DNA of 64,000 nucleotides from Cruorifilaria tuberocauda (GCA_013365365.1 JABVXU010000305.1:1-64000); one strand, 5' to 3'; positions 50,463 to 64,000 are shown, counted from the first letter of the stretch. Numbers and translations: made by a program. The notes: generated by a model not told the origin, from the sequence alone.

Positions 50463-50630
50463 TAATAATATTGATAATAATAGTAACGATAATTAGCAAT
50501 GATAATGAAGGATAATAATTAACGTTGCAGGTGGTAATAATTATTATTATCGTATCACTAATCAGTTATTATTGTCATTGAATTATTATCATTGTTGTCG
50601 CTATTGTTATTGTTATTATCAATATTATTA
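50463..50630. repeat. Imperfect inverted repeat of ATA/TAT triplets
   Basis: Left arm 50463-50508 (starting TAATAATATTGATAATAATA) is largely complementary to right arm about 50584-50630 (ending ATTATCAATATTATTA). About 75 bases lie between the arms, including a smaller self-complementary stretch. Confidence 0.65.
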
Positions 50631-53600
50631 TCATCATATTGGAAAAGAATTCTTTTTTTTCGTCGGATGAATCAAACCGGAAAATTGATCAATTATTGAT
50701 GATTTTTCCGGTTCTCACCCAGCTTCTTATCTTCCGGTTATCTTTTCCTTTCCATTTGCTATTGTCTTCATTATTAAACATTTGATTAATTTATTCGAAA
50801 GTTAATTTAATTATGTTGAAAATGAATAAAAGTTTCGTTGTGTTGTAATATCACCAAGGAAACATTAAAATTTGCAAATTATCAAACATTATCAATGCTT
50901 TCAATCCTTCATCTCACTGAATTTCAGTAGAAAAAACAACTGCAAACAAAAATTTCAAGCTAATTAAAATATTATATTTTGTCCAGAAATTTTCCGGAAC
51001 ATATTTGGAAAGGATATCAACTGCTGTGTTTCTTGTAAAGATTATCAAATAATCATATACATATTATCCTCGTTGAGTTATAGTAATATTAAAAAGCCTT
51101 CCAAAAATCCACTGACAATAACAATATCATCCTGATAATTAATAAATCGATAATGGAAAAACTTACGTGAATATTACTTTTATACTTCGAAATTTGCAAT
51201 GGATTGGGACTAATTAATATAACAAAAATAAATTAATCATAATTAGTGCAATACTTTAACTTGTTGCAGCTGATGGATTGATATTGTCTGATAGCTTATT
51301 AGCTTAATAAATACTAAAAAAAGGCTGCACAATAAGAAATAAGTTAAAACATTGATGAGGAAGTTATTCAAATAAAAACTTTTTCTTAATAATTTCAGAC
51401 TTTCGTTAAAATCTAAAAACCTTATTAAAAATTATTTTTATTATTTCAAAGATTACAATCTTTTCATATAAATGTTCATCAGAAATTTTAAATTTTGCGT
51501 GCAATAATTAATTTCAACGAATTAAACAAAAAAAGAGAAAGCGAAAGGAAAGAAATGAAAAGAAAGATGAAGGAAGTAAAAAGTATTAAAAAATGATAAA
51601 GTTTATTTCATATTTGAAATAAGTGAAAAGTAAACATTTTAAGTTTTTGACAGTTAAAATTAAAATTCAACTGACAAAATATTAAAGTAAATTTTGTGGT
51701 AAATTAGCTGAGAGTTAAAAGACGCAATTTAAAACGCCTTGTAAAATTTTATTTCGCTTGAGAATCGCTATAAAATAGCCAAAATTAATTTCTTACCTTT
51801 TTTTCTTTTTCTAAAAAACTAAAATTCATTCCCATTTAATTATTGCTTTTCCTTTTTTTTGATTTTAGCTTTTCCAATTATTATTTCCAACTATATTAAT
51901 AAATTTGAATGTAAACAAATATACAAATATAATACAGGAATATATTTGAAATTAAAGTATCATTGAAGCAATGATTGCAAATTCATTTTTTTCTTATTCA
52001 AAAGAAGCGTTTTCTTTTTATTTGTGATTGAGAATAGTTGTTTTTCTTTGTTTGTTTTGAACAACTGTTAAAATTTTCAAATATTTTCCATCACAATTCA
52101 ACATATTTAAAAAAAATATGCCTATGAATTGAGAAAGAAAAAAGAAGCGATGAAAAATTGATTAGTTTTTGAGTTTATTTTATAGCATTGAACTTTTTAA
52201 CTGATAACTGATAACAATTAACTAAATTAAAATTTTGATATATTGATATGCATGTTAGAAATGGAAGATATTTTTTGATTGATGCTTTTTCAAATGTCAC
52301 TGATTCAAGAGCGTAAATTCAATTGAAATTTCATGTTAGCTATCTGATTAGAAGAAAAAGATAAATCATTTTATCTAATTAACATCACTCATTCACTTTT
52401 AATCGTTTTATTACTTCTCTGCTAATATAGCAGGATCATATTATTGATTAGTTCCAAAGTTTCAGGAATGTATCATTTAATTATTGTCACTTACTGTAAT
52501 AAAGCAAAAGTTTAGAGTAAATTTTATAATCGAATTGATGGGAAGAGAATGCAATAAGTGAGATATGAGAATTATCAATACAAAATATTAACTTTGAATG
52601 AATTATCAGTACAAATGAGAAGCAACTGTTTTTAAAGAAAAGATCGAAGGAAGACTGTGTCGGTGTTCAAGTAAAAATACGTTCAAAGCCAACTGTTCTG
52701 CTGTTTACTATCATTAACTTTGATCAGATCAAATGTTATTCCATTCTTTTTCATGGCTCAAATGAATAAATTAATTTGTGTTTTTTGATCCAACGAGAAA
52801 TGATTAACAGATACGTTATCATGTGCTGATAATCGCATGCATCTATATATGTGCATGTCATAGATTTCCAAGTAATAGAAAGAATAGCAAATTTGCCAGT
52901 GATTTATGAAATAAAGAAACATAAGAAGGAATAAAAACAGTTAAAGCTTTCTCCAATTCTTTTTTCTATTTCAAAATTATTTGCTATAAAGGAATTTGCT
53001 GTAATTTTTGAAATGAGAAATATCATGTATTAGTAAAGTTTAGAATTAACATTTATTAAATATTCTGAAAGTATGGATTTTGTCAGTATTGATTTATCAT
53101 TAGCTTTTCAGCAATTGGATTTCTCTTACTCAATTCCAATACCTATCCATCATGCTTATTTTTCCAGTCGGAAACTATGATATTTCTAAAATTTCGAAAA
53201 TCGGTAATAGTAATAGAACGAAGTCTTAAAACTCATATGTCAAATAAATTTAATCATACAAATTTTATATTTTACGCTTGCGTATTATTTCCGTTTTATA
53301 TAAGTATAAGTTATTTCAGCTTGTTATCAGACGTCTAATATCGTGGCAGCTGATACGTTAATATGCATGTAAAGAATGTATTTGAAGTGGAACAGATATG
53401 AATATAATAAATAAAAAATGAGAATGAGATATTAGGTTGAATTCGTAGTGGCAAGCAGAAGCAATGCTCTTGCTTGAACTATAAGTGATACGTGGATAAA
53501 CGTGGAATTTTTCTTAAACACTATATCAAATAATATCTTTACATCCATTTAACGTGTGATTGCATTTCCATACGATGGCATAACTTTATTTTAAAAGAAA

Positions 53601-55054
53601 AAATTTTGTTTACCTAATCGTATTTTCATTTCATAAAATCTTATGAATCGCTTACTAATAATCATGTCATTGACATACATAAGTCATCCACGTTCCAGGT
53701 GTTTTCACTACAGATTATTTACATTCTTCAATTCACATTTACTAGATTTCTTATCTGAAATTTCAATATTACTATCAGTACAGAATTCAGGCCTACTAGT
53801 ATTGAGAAAATTTTATCGATTAAATCTGAGCAATGAAACAAATTTATCATATCTTCTAAAAACATTCAAGTTTAAAGTAATCCTTTAATTGATTAACTCA
53901 TAGTTTTGTATATCTAAAAGATAAGATATAAATGGATTAACTACTGATAAGGAAAATTCAATAATCAAAACAATATTGCAATGAAATGAAATTGATAAAA
54001 GTAATATTATGAATTAAGAGAGAAAAAAGAAGAAAAAAGAGGAGTGGAAGGGAAAGTAAAAGACAAGGAAGCCTCGAAAATTGTGTTTGAAGTTTTTAGT
54101 TGAAGAAGAAGAAGCAAATTGTCAGTTTTGAGATGCGTGAAGTTTTGATTTGATTGATTAGTTAAGCTTCTAATATTAAGTGGATGGGAATGCAAATATG
54201 ACTATGAAATGGTGAAATCAGCTAATGCTGTTAGCCTACTTCAAAAATGTTCACTGCAATAATTCTTTTTCACTGTATTCTTCAACTCTTCTGACTTTAC
54301 TTCAAGAAACAGAATGTTGTTTTCTTTTAGGCAAAATCAAAATGATTGGCATTTTCGGCTATCCAAAAATAGAAATCGTTCTTTTTATCATTACTTTCTA
54401 TCAATTATAGGCATTACTGGAATGCTACATAACTTGAAAATGCAATGAAATGCATTCAATTTCACTTGAATGCTTAAAAATTGATAAATTTTTTGAGAGT
54501 TTAATCAATTTCGCAATTTTTTAGATGAATGTGAAATATCAGGAGATTAGATTAAAGTATCAGATTCTTATCTGTTTATTGTTGGAACAATTACATATCA
54601 ACGATTATATGTCAATACCGTTTGAGATACGGTATCATTTCTATTCATTTACAATTTTTGTATATTTTCGAATTTAACCAGGTCTAATATATTTTCTAGA
54701 GTTTCATATTTTAATTATTTTTTGATTCCATCGAATTTTTAATTTAATATGTTAAATCTGTTTTAAGATTTGGACTTATAATATTTCATCGAGATTCCAC
54801 TTTATCCTAAAATGATTTCATCGATGAAGCGTTGCTATGCAACCGTTTACCAATTTCGTTGACGACAAGGTAAGCCTTAAATTTGATTTCCACAACAATT
54901 AGCATTTTCTATCTGATTTGTGATTAAATAAACAATTCAATGTATATGTTGACATAACATTTATTAAAGCTAATTGAAATAGCTGCAATTTTATTTTACT
55001 ATTAAATTATTCCAAAAAATATTGTTAGAGTTGAAACACGGCAAATCGCAAGTG

Positions 55055-58000
55055 ATGGATTTAACTTTGACAAGAGCTGATTATGCGCAAATTGGTATGA
55101 CGTGCAAACGATCCATGCGAATCATTCCAGCAAATCAAAATACAAAAAAGAAATCGAAATTTCTGGATAAGGTGATTGAAAGATTTTTCGAAGTTTCCTT
55201 TATTGTTGAAATTTTTGAAATTGTTGGCAGGTTTTTCAATTTTGTCAAAATTTTCAGGTTGTTTGTAGTGGTCACAACGGAATTGTTCTGTGTTTCGGTA
55301 GGAAAGATAATGAAACACAGGTATGATATTTGGAATTATTATTGATTATTAGATATTCTAATTTTAATGACAACCCAAAATGCTATTATGATATGAATTA
55401 TTATTTATCATACGGTCAAAGTATGTAAGCGTTTTTATTTCAAATTTTGGCAATATGCGATATCATTTTGATGATAGCACTGATGATACTGAAGCTGAAG
55501 CTGAAGCTAAGTCAAAGCTATCCATATTTTGTTATATTAACATACAGGTAATATTCAAAACTGCTCCTGGACCAAAAGTAGTATGCATCTGTTTGGGTGG
55601 TGCACTTGGAATGGTACAAGATAAAATCTTTTGTGCCTATGAAGATCGTGTCAAAGGTTATACGAAGAAGGGCAAACAATTCCTTGCATTTAATTCCAAT
55701 ATGGTTGAGCCAATATCATGCATGTAAGATCTAATTCCATTTATATCTTGTTTTTTTCGTTGAAATTTTTAATTTTTCCGAAAAACATGATTTCTTGCCC
55801 AGGTAGATTTTTGAAATCATTCAAAGAAATTACTTTGAAACCGAAAAAGGTGAGCTGTAGTGAGAAATTAATTTAATTTGAAATTTCTAAATTAGAAATA
55901 AACTGAATTTAAGAGTTCAAGTAATATCTGTAGTTGTAAAAACAATTTTCTTTTAACAACCTTAAACTATTAAAGTTTCTTGCAGGTACATTTATGGTGT
56001 TGAAATGTTTCTTTGTGGTGAACGAAATTTCAGTCATTTCCATGACTGTGTTGATGCTAATGTAAGTTTATTAATTGAAACAAATTCTATCCAAAATTTC
56101 ATGCAAATTTTACATTTGCGAAATTAGAAGGAATAATAATGACAGACTGACAAAGTATTATATCTACGGTACTGTTGCATAACTTGAAACATTACAGTCT
56201 TACTTATGTAACGATCAAATCAACGATGTAATCTGTTTACCAGTAGTAGAAGGCTCATGGATCGGTCGAGGAATAACTCCAATTATTGCTTGTAGTGATA
56301 AGACTATTAAGGTAAATATTTCTTAATGTATTTTTTACTTAATGGATTTACTCATTCAATGACATATCTTTGATTGATTTATCCATGTAACCAAATTATC
56401 AAATTTATAATTAAATTTTTAATTGAAAATTCGAGTTAAAACTGTACAGTTATTTATTTATGATAATTAGACGTTTTCGGAAGAAATTAAGAGAAGACTG
56501 CTTGCTGCGACTTTTGTAACAGAAAGTCGTAATTCTCCTAAATAATTTGTGAAATTGAATTAAATTTTATCAAATTTCAGATAATTGAAGGTAGCAAGCT
56601 AAGCTACGAAATCGGTTTGATCGATATACCAAATGTTTTACATCTTTTTATGAATGATGGAGGTATGATCAACGTAAAAAATCGATAGATCTTGATGATA
56701 TGGCCCTTTCGTTCGATTTAAATTGAAATAAATAGACGATCGAACAATAAGTATTGAAATAAATTACAGGTTTCAATAAGCAAAAAGTTCTGTATGGTAC
56801 CAAAGATGGTCATCTTGGATTGGTGGATTTATCACCGGAAAATGGAACATTGATATGGGAAATTTCGACAAAGAGTACAAGTGGTAATTATATTCCAATT
56901 GTTCGATCGTCTATTTCTAATTGAACGATTAATTTATGATAGCGATAATTCAGCCTAGAAATCTTGAGATATGCTATGTGTGCTATAGCATGTTTATCAA
57001 AAAATTGATTGCTTGCTTTTCTTTAGACCAAAATTCTTGTGTGACAAAAATATTGCTTTCAGCTATAACATGCATTATTTGTTATCCAATGACCACTGGC
57101 CCGACACCAAATATTATTATCGGAAAAGAAGATGGTCTCATTGAAATTTATACGGTTGATAACACTGATCAAGCTACTTTCTGTAAAAGTTATGTAAGTT
57201 CAATCTTTCTCCTGAGTACAACTTAATTAATCAACGCTTTTCTATTGTCTAAATTGTTTACAATGTTTACATTTAAATTGTTTCTATTGTTTACATTGTG
57301 AAAATTTCCTCACAGAAATAAATTTTTGAAATTATATTTAGAATCAATTGATTTTCAATTATCATTTCTCTTAAAGCAATGCGACGATTGCGTGTTAAGC
57401 ATTCAGTGTGGAAGAGTTTCATCGCCTGATTTCGATGAAATCGTTGTTTGTACTCATTTGGGTTGGATTTTTGCACTCACTACAGAACCAATCACAGAAT
57501 CAAATTCTACTGTAGCATTATCACCTCAAGTAGAGGTCAGGGTTCAACAGCTGAGGTATCGATTCATTATTCTCGACTAATGTATTTATTGCTCTGTTAG
57601 TATTTTCTTTATAATTATTTACTAATATTTTGCTTAGCAATGCATTTTTTATTGATTTATCGTATTTTATCAGAACTTTTTTCATTGAAAATCAAGTTCG
57701 AAAACTTCTTGAATTATTATTTCTTAATTTTCGAATGATAAATGATTTATTAATTGAATTTAAATGATTGCAGAAATGAAATTGAAAAGCTACAGGAAAG
57801 AACTGCGAAAGAACGACAGCGATACGATGAGATGACAATGACAGAAGATGCCGTTTCAGTATCCATACCACATTTTATCATTCATGATCAGTTTAAGCTT
57901 GATAAAGAAGCCATTTGCTATTCGTTGATCATTGAACTGATCATACCAATTGATTTCATCTTACTTCAGGTTTCATTCATATCCTTTATTATCCTTTCAT

Positions 58001-60638
58001 TACATCTAATTCTAAGCAATTTAAATTACTAAATTGTTTTTCGAAGTTCCAATCGACCAATTGCTGATTACTTCTTTTCCTACTTTCATGTGCACTCTGT
58101 CAATCTCAAAACAAAACTTCCTTTTCAAAATATTAAATTTAGAGTGATGTTGCAGTGGAGTTGGTTGACGTGGAACGAAACGCAGCAGTGATCTCGATCA
58201 CACCAACCGATGGAAGGGTTACTTTTGACCTCTTTTGTTTTCTTATTACTGTAATGGATATCGTAACTGTAGTAAAAATATTGGCGAAACATTGAATCCA
58301 TTCAAGCATATTTTATTTCTACTTTTGAAACAAAGAAATCATTTTGGTCAGCGAAATTAACCCGAAAAATTCATTTCAGTCAAGAAATGAGCTCTTGGCA
58401 ACATATCGCTGTCAGGCTAATACAACAAGAATTGAAGTCAAAATACGCTCATTGGAGGGTCAATACGGCTATCTTCAAGCCTATATCTGCCCAAAAATTC
58501 ATCCCAAAACTTGTCAAGTCTGCATTCTTTTACATTGAATTTATTTCCTAATTTCAAAATTTTCGGCTATTTTCCTTTTATCTTCCATTGGTCAATTTGA
58601 TAAGTTGATTTAAACCTTAGATCTTTTATCAATTCTGTATTCTGTGAATTCTGACTCAACCTGTTACCATTGTATCAGCGTATATATCAATTTGATTCAT
58701 CAAGACTAGCGATTCTATATTAACATTCCCGAATTGAGCATATGTATGGTGCTTTTACGCTTAACTATTTAGGTGCGCAATTATGAGATTAAACCTCTAT
58801 CATTATATCAGCGTGTGCATCAATTTGATTCTTCGAGACCAATGAATGTTTTGAAAATAACCGGAAATTTTTCGATTGCCGAAGCACATCATTGGTTAAG
58901 TCTTCTGGTTTCAGAAATTCCCGATCGAACACCACCACAGGATTCTATAACATATAATTTTTCCTCAATTTTAATTGGTACACAAATGCAAGCTACATAT
59001 AGGTAAGTTTAATTAATTTCAAGCAATTTAGTAAACAGTTTTTCATGGAAGGTAAATTGAGTCATGCAATCATTGAAGGTTGAAGTAATTTTAGAAATCT
59101 TATTAATATTTTCATTTTCAACAAATTTATTCATTTCCTCTTTTAAAACTATAAAAGCATTTACTTATATTTCTAATATTCATTAACAATATTTATTCAT
59201 TAAAATATTTAAATTCTCTCTATCCATTCTTTTCAATTGGCATAATAGTAGCCACAAAATGTGAAGATCTGTTGCATTCGCCTTACTTTATTGATATAAT
59301 TGCTTAATTTCTTTGCTAACTTAAATTTTTTAAGCTATTTTTGGTACCATTTCATTCATTTGCGCATGATGCCCATGAAAATCTTTATTATCAAGCCTTA
59401 AACGATAAGATATGATAAGTAAGAATGAACAAAATACTTCGTCCATTTACTTTCATTCATTTTCTTCTTTATTTCTAATCGAATGGTCGGTCACTCTATG
59501 GCTAATTCCGCATTTTATTTCTTGTCCATTTCCTTTTTCATTCTATTTTTATTACATTTATTAGAAGAAAAAATGCCTTATCGTTTTTTATTGATTCGCA
59601 TAATTTCAATACTCAATTAAACTTTATTTGAGCCGTAGTTCAGCGGTCTTTCACAGTGATAATATTTCAACGATTGCAATCATCAACGATGTTTTGAGCA
59701 AAGAAGTGATCAAAAGACAAATCAGAGTGGACATTCAATATGGCAAGTGTTAATATCTTTAGTTTCTGGGCTGATCGATCCGATATCTTTCAAGTGAAAA
59801 ATTAAATCGATTGAGATAGTCCTTTCACGGTACTCTTCGACATGGGACTAGGCTTAAAAAAAAGAATAATCAGTAAATCAAATGAGATGAAGGCTAGTAT
59901 CGATTTATTGTAGATCTCAATGAACAAAGTATTTTTCATGTCCTTCAATTGCTCCATCCAAAACTTGACCATCATGCAAGCTTAACAAAAAAGTTGGAAT
60001 TATGTCGAGCGCTTAAGGTTAGTCCTCATTTATCATTTCCCAATTTATCATCATTTCTCCTTTAACATCCTCCTAAATCTAAACTGTCTTCCTCATTAAT
60101 TAATTGCTGAGTATAATCGTAGCGGGACAATTTTTAAGCTGGATTATAATTTAAATTTGGAGGATTTCAAGTAACTTTTCCTATCATCATATGTATAGAA
60201 AATTATCAACCCCAACAATCTGATTGAGAATAGAATATTCTGCTGAAATTGTTTGCATAGGAATTAGCGGACAATACGGACGACCTGTCGTATCTATCTG
60301 CTGATACCAAACAGATCATGGAATCATTTGATCAACTGCATAAAGAAATGACTTCTTGTAAAGTGCACTTTGATCGTCTCACAAGCATCACCGTGAATTT
60401 GTACACCGGTAAGGAACTTGTCATACCATTTGTGAACCGAAACAATCAATTAATAAGTCATTGTTCAAGCACTCATATAAAACTCGTAATGAAAATTTTC
60501 AGGAGATAAAATCTACCTTTTTCAGATAGAGAAAGAATGGCTGGACGAAACGGTAAATCCAAAGTGGACGAGCTTCTTGATATCATTGCAAATTATGATC
60601 GGGATAAATTGTTAGAATTTTTTACGATTAAAATTTAA
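55055..60638 (+). CDS. bbs-7: Bardet-Biedl syndrome 7 protein (BBSome subunit)
   Basis: BBS7 is part of the BBSome coat that moves membrane proteins in cilia. Seventeen exons: 55055-55171, 55258-55320, 55548-55723, 55986-56061, 56198-56311, 56581-56662, 56770-56883, 57063-57193, 57377-57555, 57774-57969, 58143-58217, 58380-58517, 58773-59002, 59633-59742, 59914-60017, 60261-60408, 60526-60638. They encode 721 residues (human 715). The beta-propeller occupies about 1-330 ([50 protein letters not shown]). A short coiled coil follows at about 351-371, then the C-terminal blocks [35 protein letters not shown] and [17 protein letters not shown]. An upstream exon with an in-frame ATG (54837-54869, MQPFTNFVDDK, strong donor GTAAGC) could extend the N-terminus by 19 residues. 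The intron after 59742 requires a GC donor. The start of the exon at 59633 could instead be 59639. Confidence 0.96.
58668..58708 (+). pseudogene. Decayed partial copy of bbs-7 exon 13 inside the preceding intron
   Basis: 34 of 41 bases match 58801-58841 in the next exon, including TATCAGCGT and ATCAATTTGATTC unchanged. Read in the same frame it gives [12 protein letters not shown] against [12 protein letters not shown] in the exon, then hits a stop about 16 bases further on. It lacks a usable acceptor. Confidence 0.7.
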
Positions 60639-62110
60639 TATTTTGGATTTAACAAACCATATCATATTTAGTAGCAGAATCATACCGGGCTAGACTAAAT
60701 TCTACCTGTTTTCAAAGCGAGAACCACTAGATGAGAAAATCAAAGCTTTTCGTATCTAAAGCATAATCGAAATATCCATCAATGAATCTGTGCTTGTATA
60801 ATGCTTACTTTCCCATCGCTTTTTCATTTCTAACAGTGAATTATTTCCTTATTAATAGAATTGACTACGACGCTTCGGAAAACGTAAATATATTACAAAA
60901 ATGATTGAACGAAGAGAATTACACATATGACTTTGTTTCATAAAGATGGTAATTTTCCATTTCTGAAGAGAAATTGTCTGAATTGCTAAGTGATCCGAGT
61001 ATGCAGCAACAACAGAAACGAAAACTTTTCTTAAATCGAACGCAAAAAAAAGTCATCATAGATTATAAACTTAACCGGAATATGAGCAAAATAAAAAAAA
61101 GTTTACACATATTTTCTTCTAGAATGCTTGAAAAATTCAATAAATTTAGAAGGACAAAAATTTTGAACAAACCGATAAAAGAAATTTTTTGCTGAATAAG
61201 AAGTCATACGATACATATAACGCAAAAACAAACCAGCATGGAAACTGAATTGAAATGAACTTATTTTGATTTGAATACTTAACAGTTAATAACAAAATAA
61301 TAACAACAAACAAAACAAAATGTAGTAGTAAAAACGACGGTTACTAATACAAAGTCACGGCAATTGTGACAATAGCACTAGTAACAATACTTCGACTTAG
61401 CTACACAGCATAGAATAAATTGAAAATTTTTGAAACGCGTAAAATCTCGCTCTAATGAATAATGGACCCTTGAAAAGCATAGCAAAAGCAAAGAAAAAAA
61501 CCCTTGCACAGAGGAACCCTCAAATTATGAAAAGAAGAAACGGATAAGATCAGAGAATTCAACCCATAAACCGAAAAAGAAATTTTCATTCTAATATCAC
61601 CGGATCATTTAGTAGCCTGTACAATCCATGTAATAAAGTGCATCTTTCCATTACTATCATAGCAAACCGTAGTAAAGAATATATGAAAAATTGCAATCTG
61701 AATTACCAAAATCACTCGGGCTTTCAGTACGATACTCTCAATTTTTGAGATGTAATCGCACGCCAAGTACAATTATTCGAAGACCTAGAAATTACTTACA
61801 AATGATAAAACAAATAATATAAACTTGAAATTTATTAATTTAAAAGTTCGAAAGAAAACAGTCCAACCGATAAAACTATGCAATATAAGAGAATAGAAAA
61901 GTAAAAAATAACACAATTCCCAATAGCATGAGGCAATTATAGATCTATGTCCGGGCAGTATATCCAAAAAAAGCTCACCTAAGTGAAAGGAAAATGAGGA
62001 TTCTTCCTTGGAAGAAATAAATCAAAACAAATAAATAAATAAATAAAATAAATAAGAGAGAAATTCGACGAGATCCATTCAAGCAAACATCATTGGATAT
62101 TACTACCCTC
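60639..62110. other. Convergent intergenic region, bbs-7 / hlh-11
   Basis: About 1.5 kb between two 3' ends. It presumably contains both 3' UTRs. An open frame at 60953-61195 (plus strand, basic, with a QQQQ run) has no recognised family and no clear start, so it is not called as a gene. Confidence 0.5.
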
Positions 62111-63953
62111 TTAACGAACCAGCACATTCGGTTGCTGCTGTTGTTGCTGTTGATTAACCGTCGATGTAGCAGTGGAACCACTGATATTTGAAGAAGCACT
62201 TTCTTCTAACTGTCGAATTGCTTCCAGAATTGTATAGAAATTTGAGTTCAAATTGGCTCCAGCAGCATTCTCTAGAGAGTTGAGGAGAAATGGTGAAGGC
62301 TGTGTAAGTAAATCACCGACTGGTGATAGCTGTGTTTGTGATGATGAAGGTTTTTTATCGTCAATAAAGCGCGCCTCATTACTAGTTGCTATTGCTGATA
62401 CTGCTGTTTCCGAAACCAAATTACCCGTTAACATATTTAAATCCAAACTCGTAGTTTGCAATGACCCAACACTACCGCCACTATCATTACCAGCACCACA
62501 ACCATTACTACCTACTCGAGCATTTGTCAACAGATTACCGATCAAAAGCGCAGGTGGTAAAAGTCCTGAAAAAGAAAACGATAATTTCCAATTAGATCTT
62601 AATTACAGAAAACTAAAACCTAGAAAAGAAAAAAAAGTCGTTATAAACCCTGTCCAAATGCGGGTAAAATCAAAAATAATTTAATGAACATTTTGGCATC
62701 TTCAAAGAATTTTGAAAGACTAGAAAAAAATTCCTTTAAGAGATTCCAAAGAGTTTTAAAGTCGCCGAATAAATCAATCAATGATGAGTTTTTGCATTAC
62801 AAATGAGTGTAGTTCCCTCTTTCATAATTTATTCAAAAGACAGAAGAGAAACGAAACAGAGCCCCTAAGGGAACTTTGACAATTTATAGTGCTTCCAAAA
62901 ATGAAACATTAAAAAAGCCTTTCCAATACTTTTTACACACAGTCCTATAACGCTCGAAAAAAAATCCGTTCAAAAATCCCCATGGGAACTTCTAAATTAG
63001 AGCAGGATTTAATTCAGTCATGCATATATTTCAAGTGTTGGGCAAAAAATGCCCAAAAATTCTAAAAAAATTTAAAAGCATTTTTATTCAATGAATTTAC
63101 GGAATTCACCAGCGCTGCTCATTATCATTTGATGACGCTGTTTCTGATCTTGAATCTCGACAATTATGAGAGTATTCCCGACACTAAAGATTTCTTTGCG
63201 CGCAGGTAAAAAACATACCATAGCAAAACAGTTGAGTGAAAGAAGATCACTGATAATTATTTGAATCTAAAATTTCAAATGAAAACCTGTAAATCCACGC
63301 GTATGTGGAACTGGAGGTATGACATTTTGCAGTGCAATAGCCGGATTGATTATTGACGTATTCGGCTTTGACAGAAATTGTGAAAGCACCGGAGAATTCG
63401 TCCATAAATTAAACATTCTCTCATAAAGATGTCTCAAACGACGCTCATGTTCCAGAGCAGCCGTTAATTCACCTATTACGCCACGTTCCTGCATGTTTTC
63501 ATCTGAAAAAAGAAATATCTAATGTGAACAGAGATCAATCGCATTCTTCTAATATTCATCACAGAAATCTTGACCAACTACTGAGGAAATGTATGCTTAA
63601 AAGTGCAATTATCAGCTTCAGACATTCGAGTAACAAACATTCAAAGAGAAATGCGACAGTTTTATGGCGTCCTTTAATGCGTCAAGAATCTTTTTTTTTG
63701 CCTCTAAGTGTCTGTTCCCTCTCTTTCTTTGATTGATGCATAAGCTTTAAGTAAAAAGAAAGCACTGTTTAAATATGATTAAATATTCCAATGATGAATG
63801 GAAAATTGAGCATTTTCTTTCCTTCTCGAATTCAATCAAACCTTGAATCTTTCGTTTTTTGGCATTTATAACAGTTTCCTTCTCTTCAATGAGCTTCATT
63901 TTTTCGGCACGCAATGTCTGAATCAGTTCCACTGTATGTTGCAGTATTGCAGC
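62111..63953 (-). CDS. hlh-11: AP-4 family bHLH transcription factor (C-terminal part)
   Basis: Three exons are visible (63953-63842, 63502-63287, 62565-62111), encoding the last 260 residues; the basic region and first helix lie beyond the right edge. The first visible exon starts at helix 2, AAILQHTVELIQTLRAEK, matching the AP-4 (TFAP4) consensus KAAILQQTAEYI, and runs into the leucine-zipper-like extension (LIEEKETVINAKKRKIQ). The second exon contains another coiled segment, ELTAALEHERRLRHLYERM, equivalent to the second zipper of AP-4. The remainder is low-complexity, rich in Ser, Asn and Thr, with a run of seven Gln just before the end PNVLVR. AP-4 proteins bind CAGCTG E-boxes as homodimers; HLH-11 is the C. 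elegans member. Confidence 0.88.
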
Positions 63954-64000
63954 CTAAGGCGGTTAGATTTAATAGAAATCAATTTACAATAAAGAGAACG

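Larger units (their letters stand above)
40680..54836. other. 14 kb without recognisable genes
   Basis: Very AT-rich, and all open frames are short and low-complexity. I found no protein family, tRNA or transposon ends. It contains simple repeats at 42121-42147 and 48897-49130, a 35-bp tandem duplication at 42686-42755 and an imperfect inverted repeat at 50463-50630. Given the strong acceptor inside the receptor's first exon, some of this may be 5' intron or leader of that gene; otherwise it is intergenic and could hold enhancers. Confidence 0.55.

Noticed and set aside
60953..61195. Basic 80-codon frame with a QQQQ run between bbs-7 and hlh-11
   Set aside because: No ATG in good context, no recognised domain, and it lies where the 3' UTRs should be.

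Overview
This window is AT-rich eukaryotic DNA with many short introns, most of them ending in the nematode-type acceptor TTTCAG. The proteins are closest to nematode gene families (pat-4/ILK, panl-2/PAN2, hlh-11/AP-4). I read it as a nematode genome, most likely a filarial or other Spirurina (clade III) worm. That placement is inference from base composition, gene structure and family similarity; no species can be named from the sequence alone.

Layout, left to right. On the minus strand lie three genes in a row: xpb-1 (the TFIIH helicase XPB, running off the left edge), an intronless Obg-type GTPase like GTPBP10, and a 24-exon PAN2 deadenylase-scaffold gene (panl-2). A 4 kb gap separates PAN2 from plus-strand pat-4 (integrin-linked kinase). 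Next on the plus strand are a seven-membrane receptor of the invertebrate gustatory-receptor family (LITE-1/GUR/EGL-47 group), an intron-containing histone H2A, and dph-1 (diphthamide synthesis). A minus-strand cholecystokinin/sulfakinin-type GPCR follows, and behind its 5' end is about 14 kb with no recognisable gene. The right part holds plus-strand bbs-7 (BBSome), converging on minus-strand hlh-11 (AP-4 bHLH factor), whose N-terminus is off the right edge.

I rebuilt exon models by hand, checking reading phase across each junction and comparing with remembered family sequences. All multi-exon models keep phase throughout. Most genes do unrelated housekeeping jobs (transcription/repair, mitochondrial ribosome assembly, mRNA decay, muscle attachment, translation-factor modification, cilia), so the region does not look like one pathway.

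The most notable observations are these. PAN2 has lost all five catalytic DEDDh residues of its exonuclease domain and carries an apparent added CCCH zinc finger. At least two, probably three or four, introns start with GC. bbs-7 contains a decayed copy of one of its own exons. ILK has Arg where the kinase VAIK lysine would be. A light- or taste-receptor-family gene sits beside the histone.
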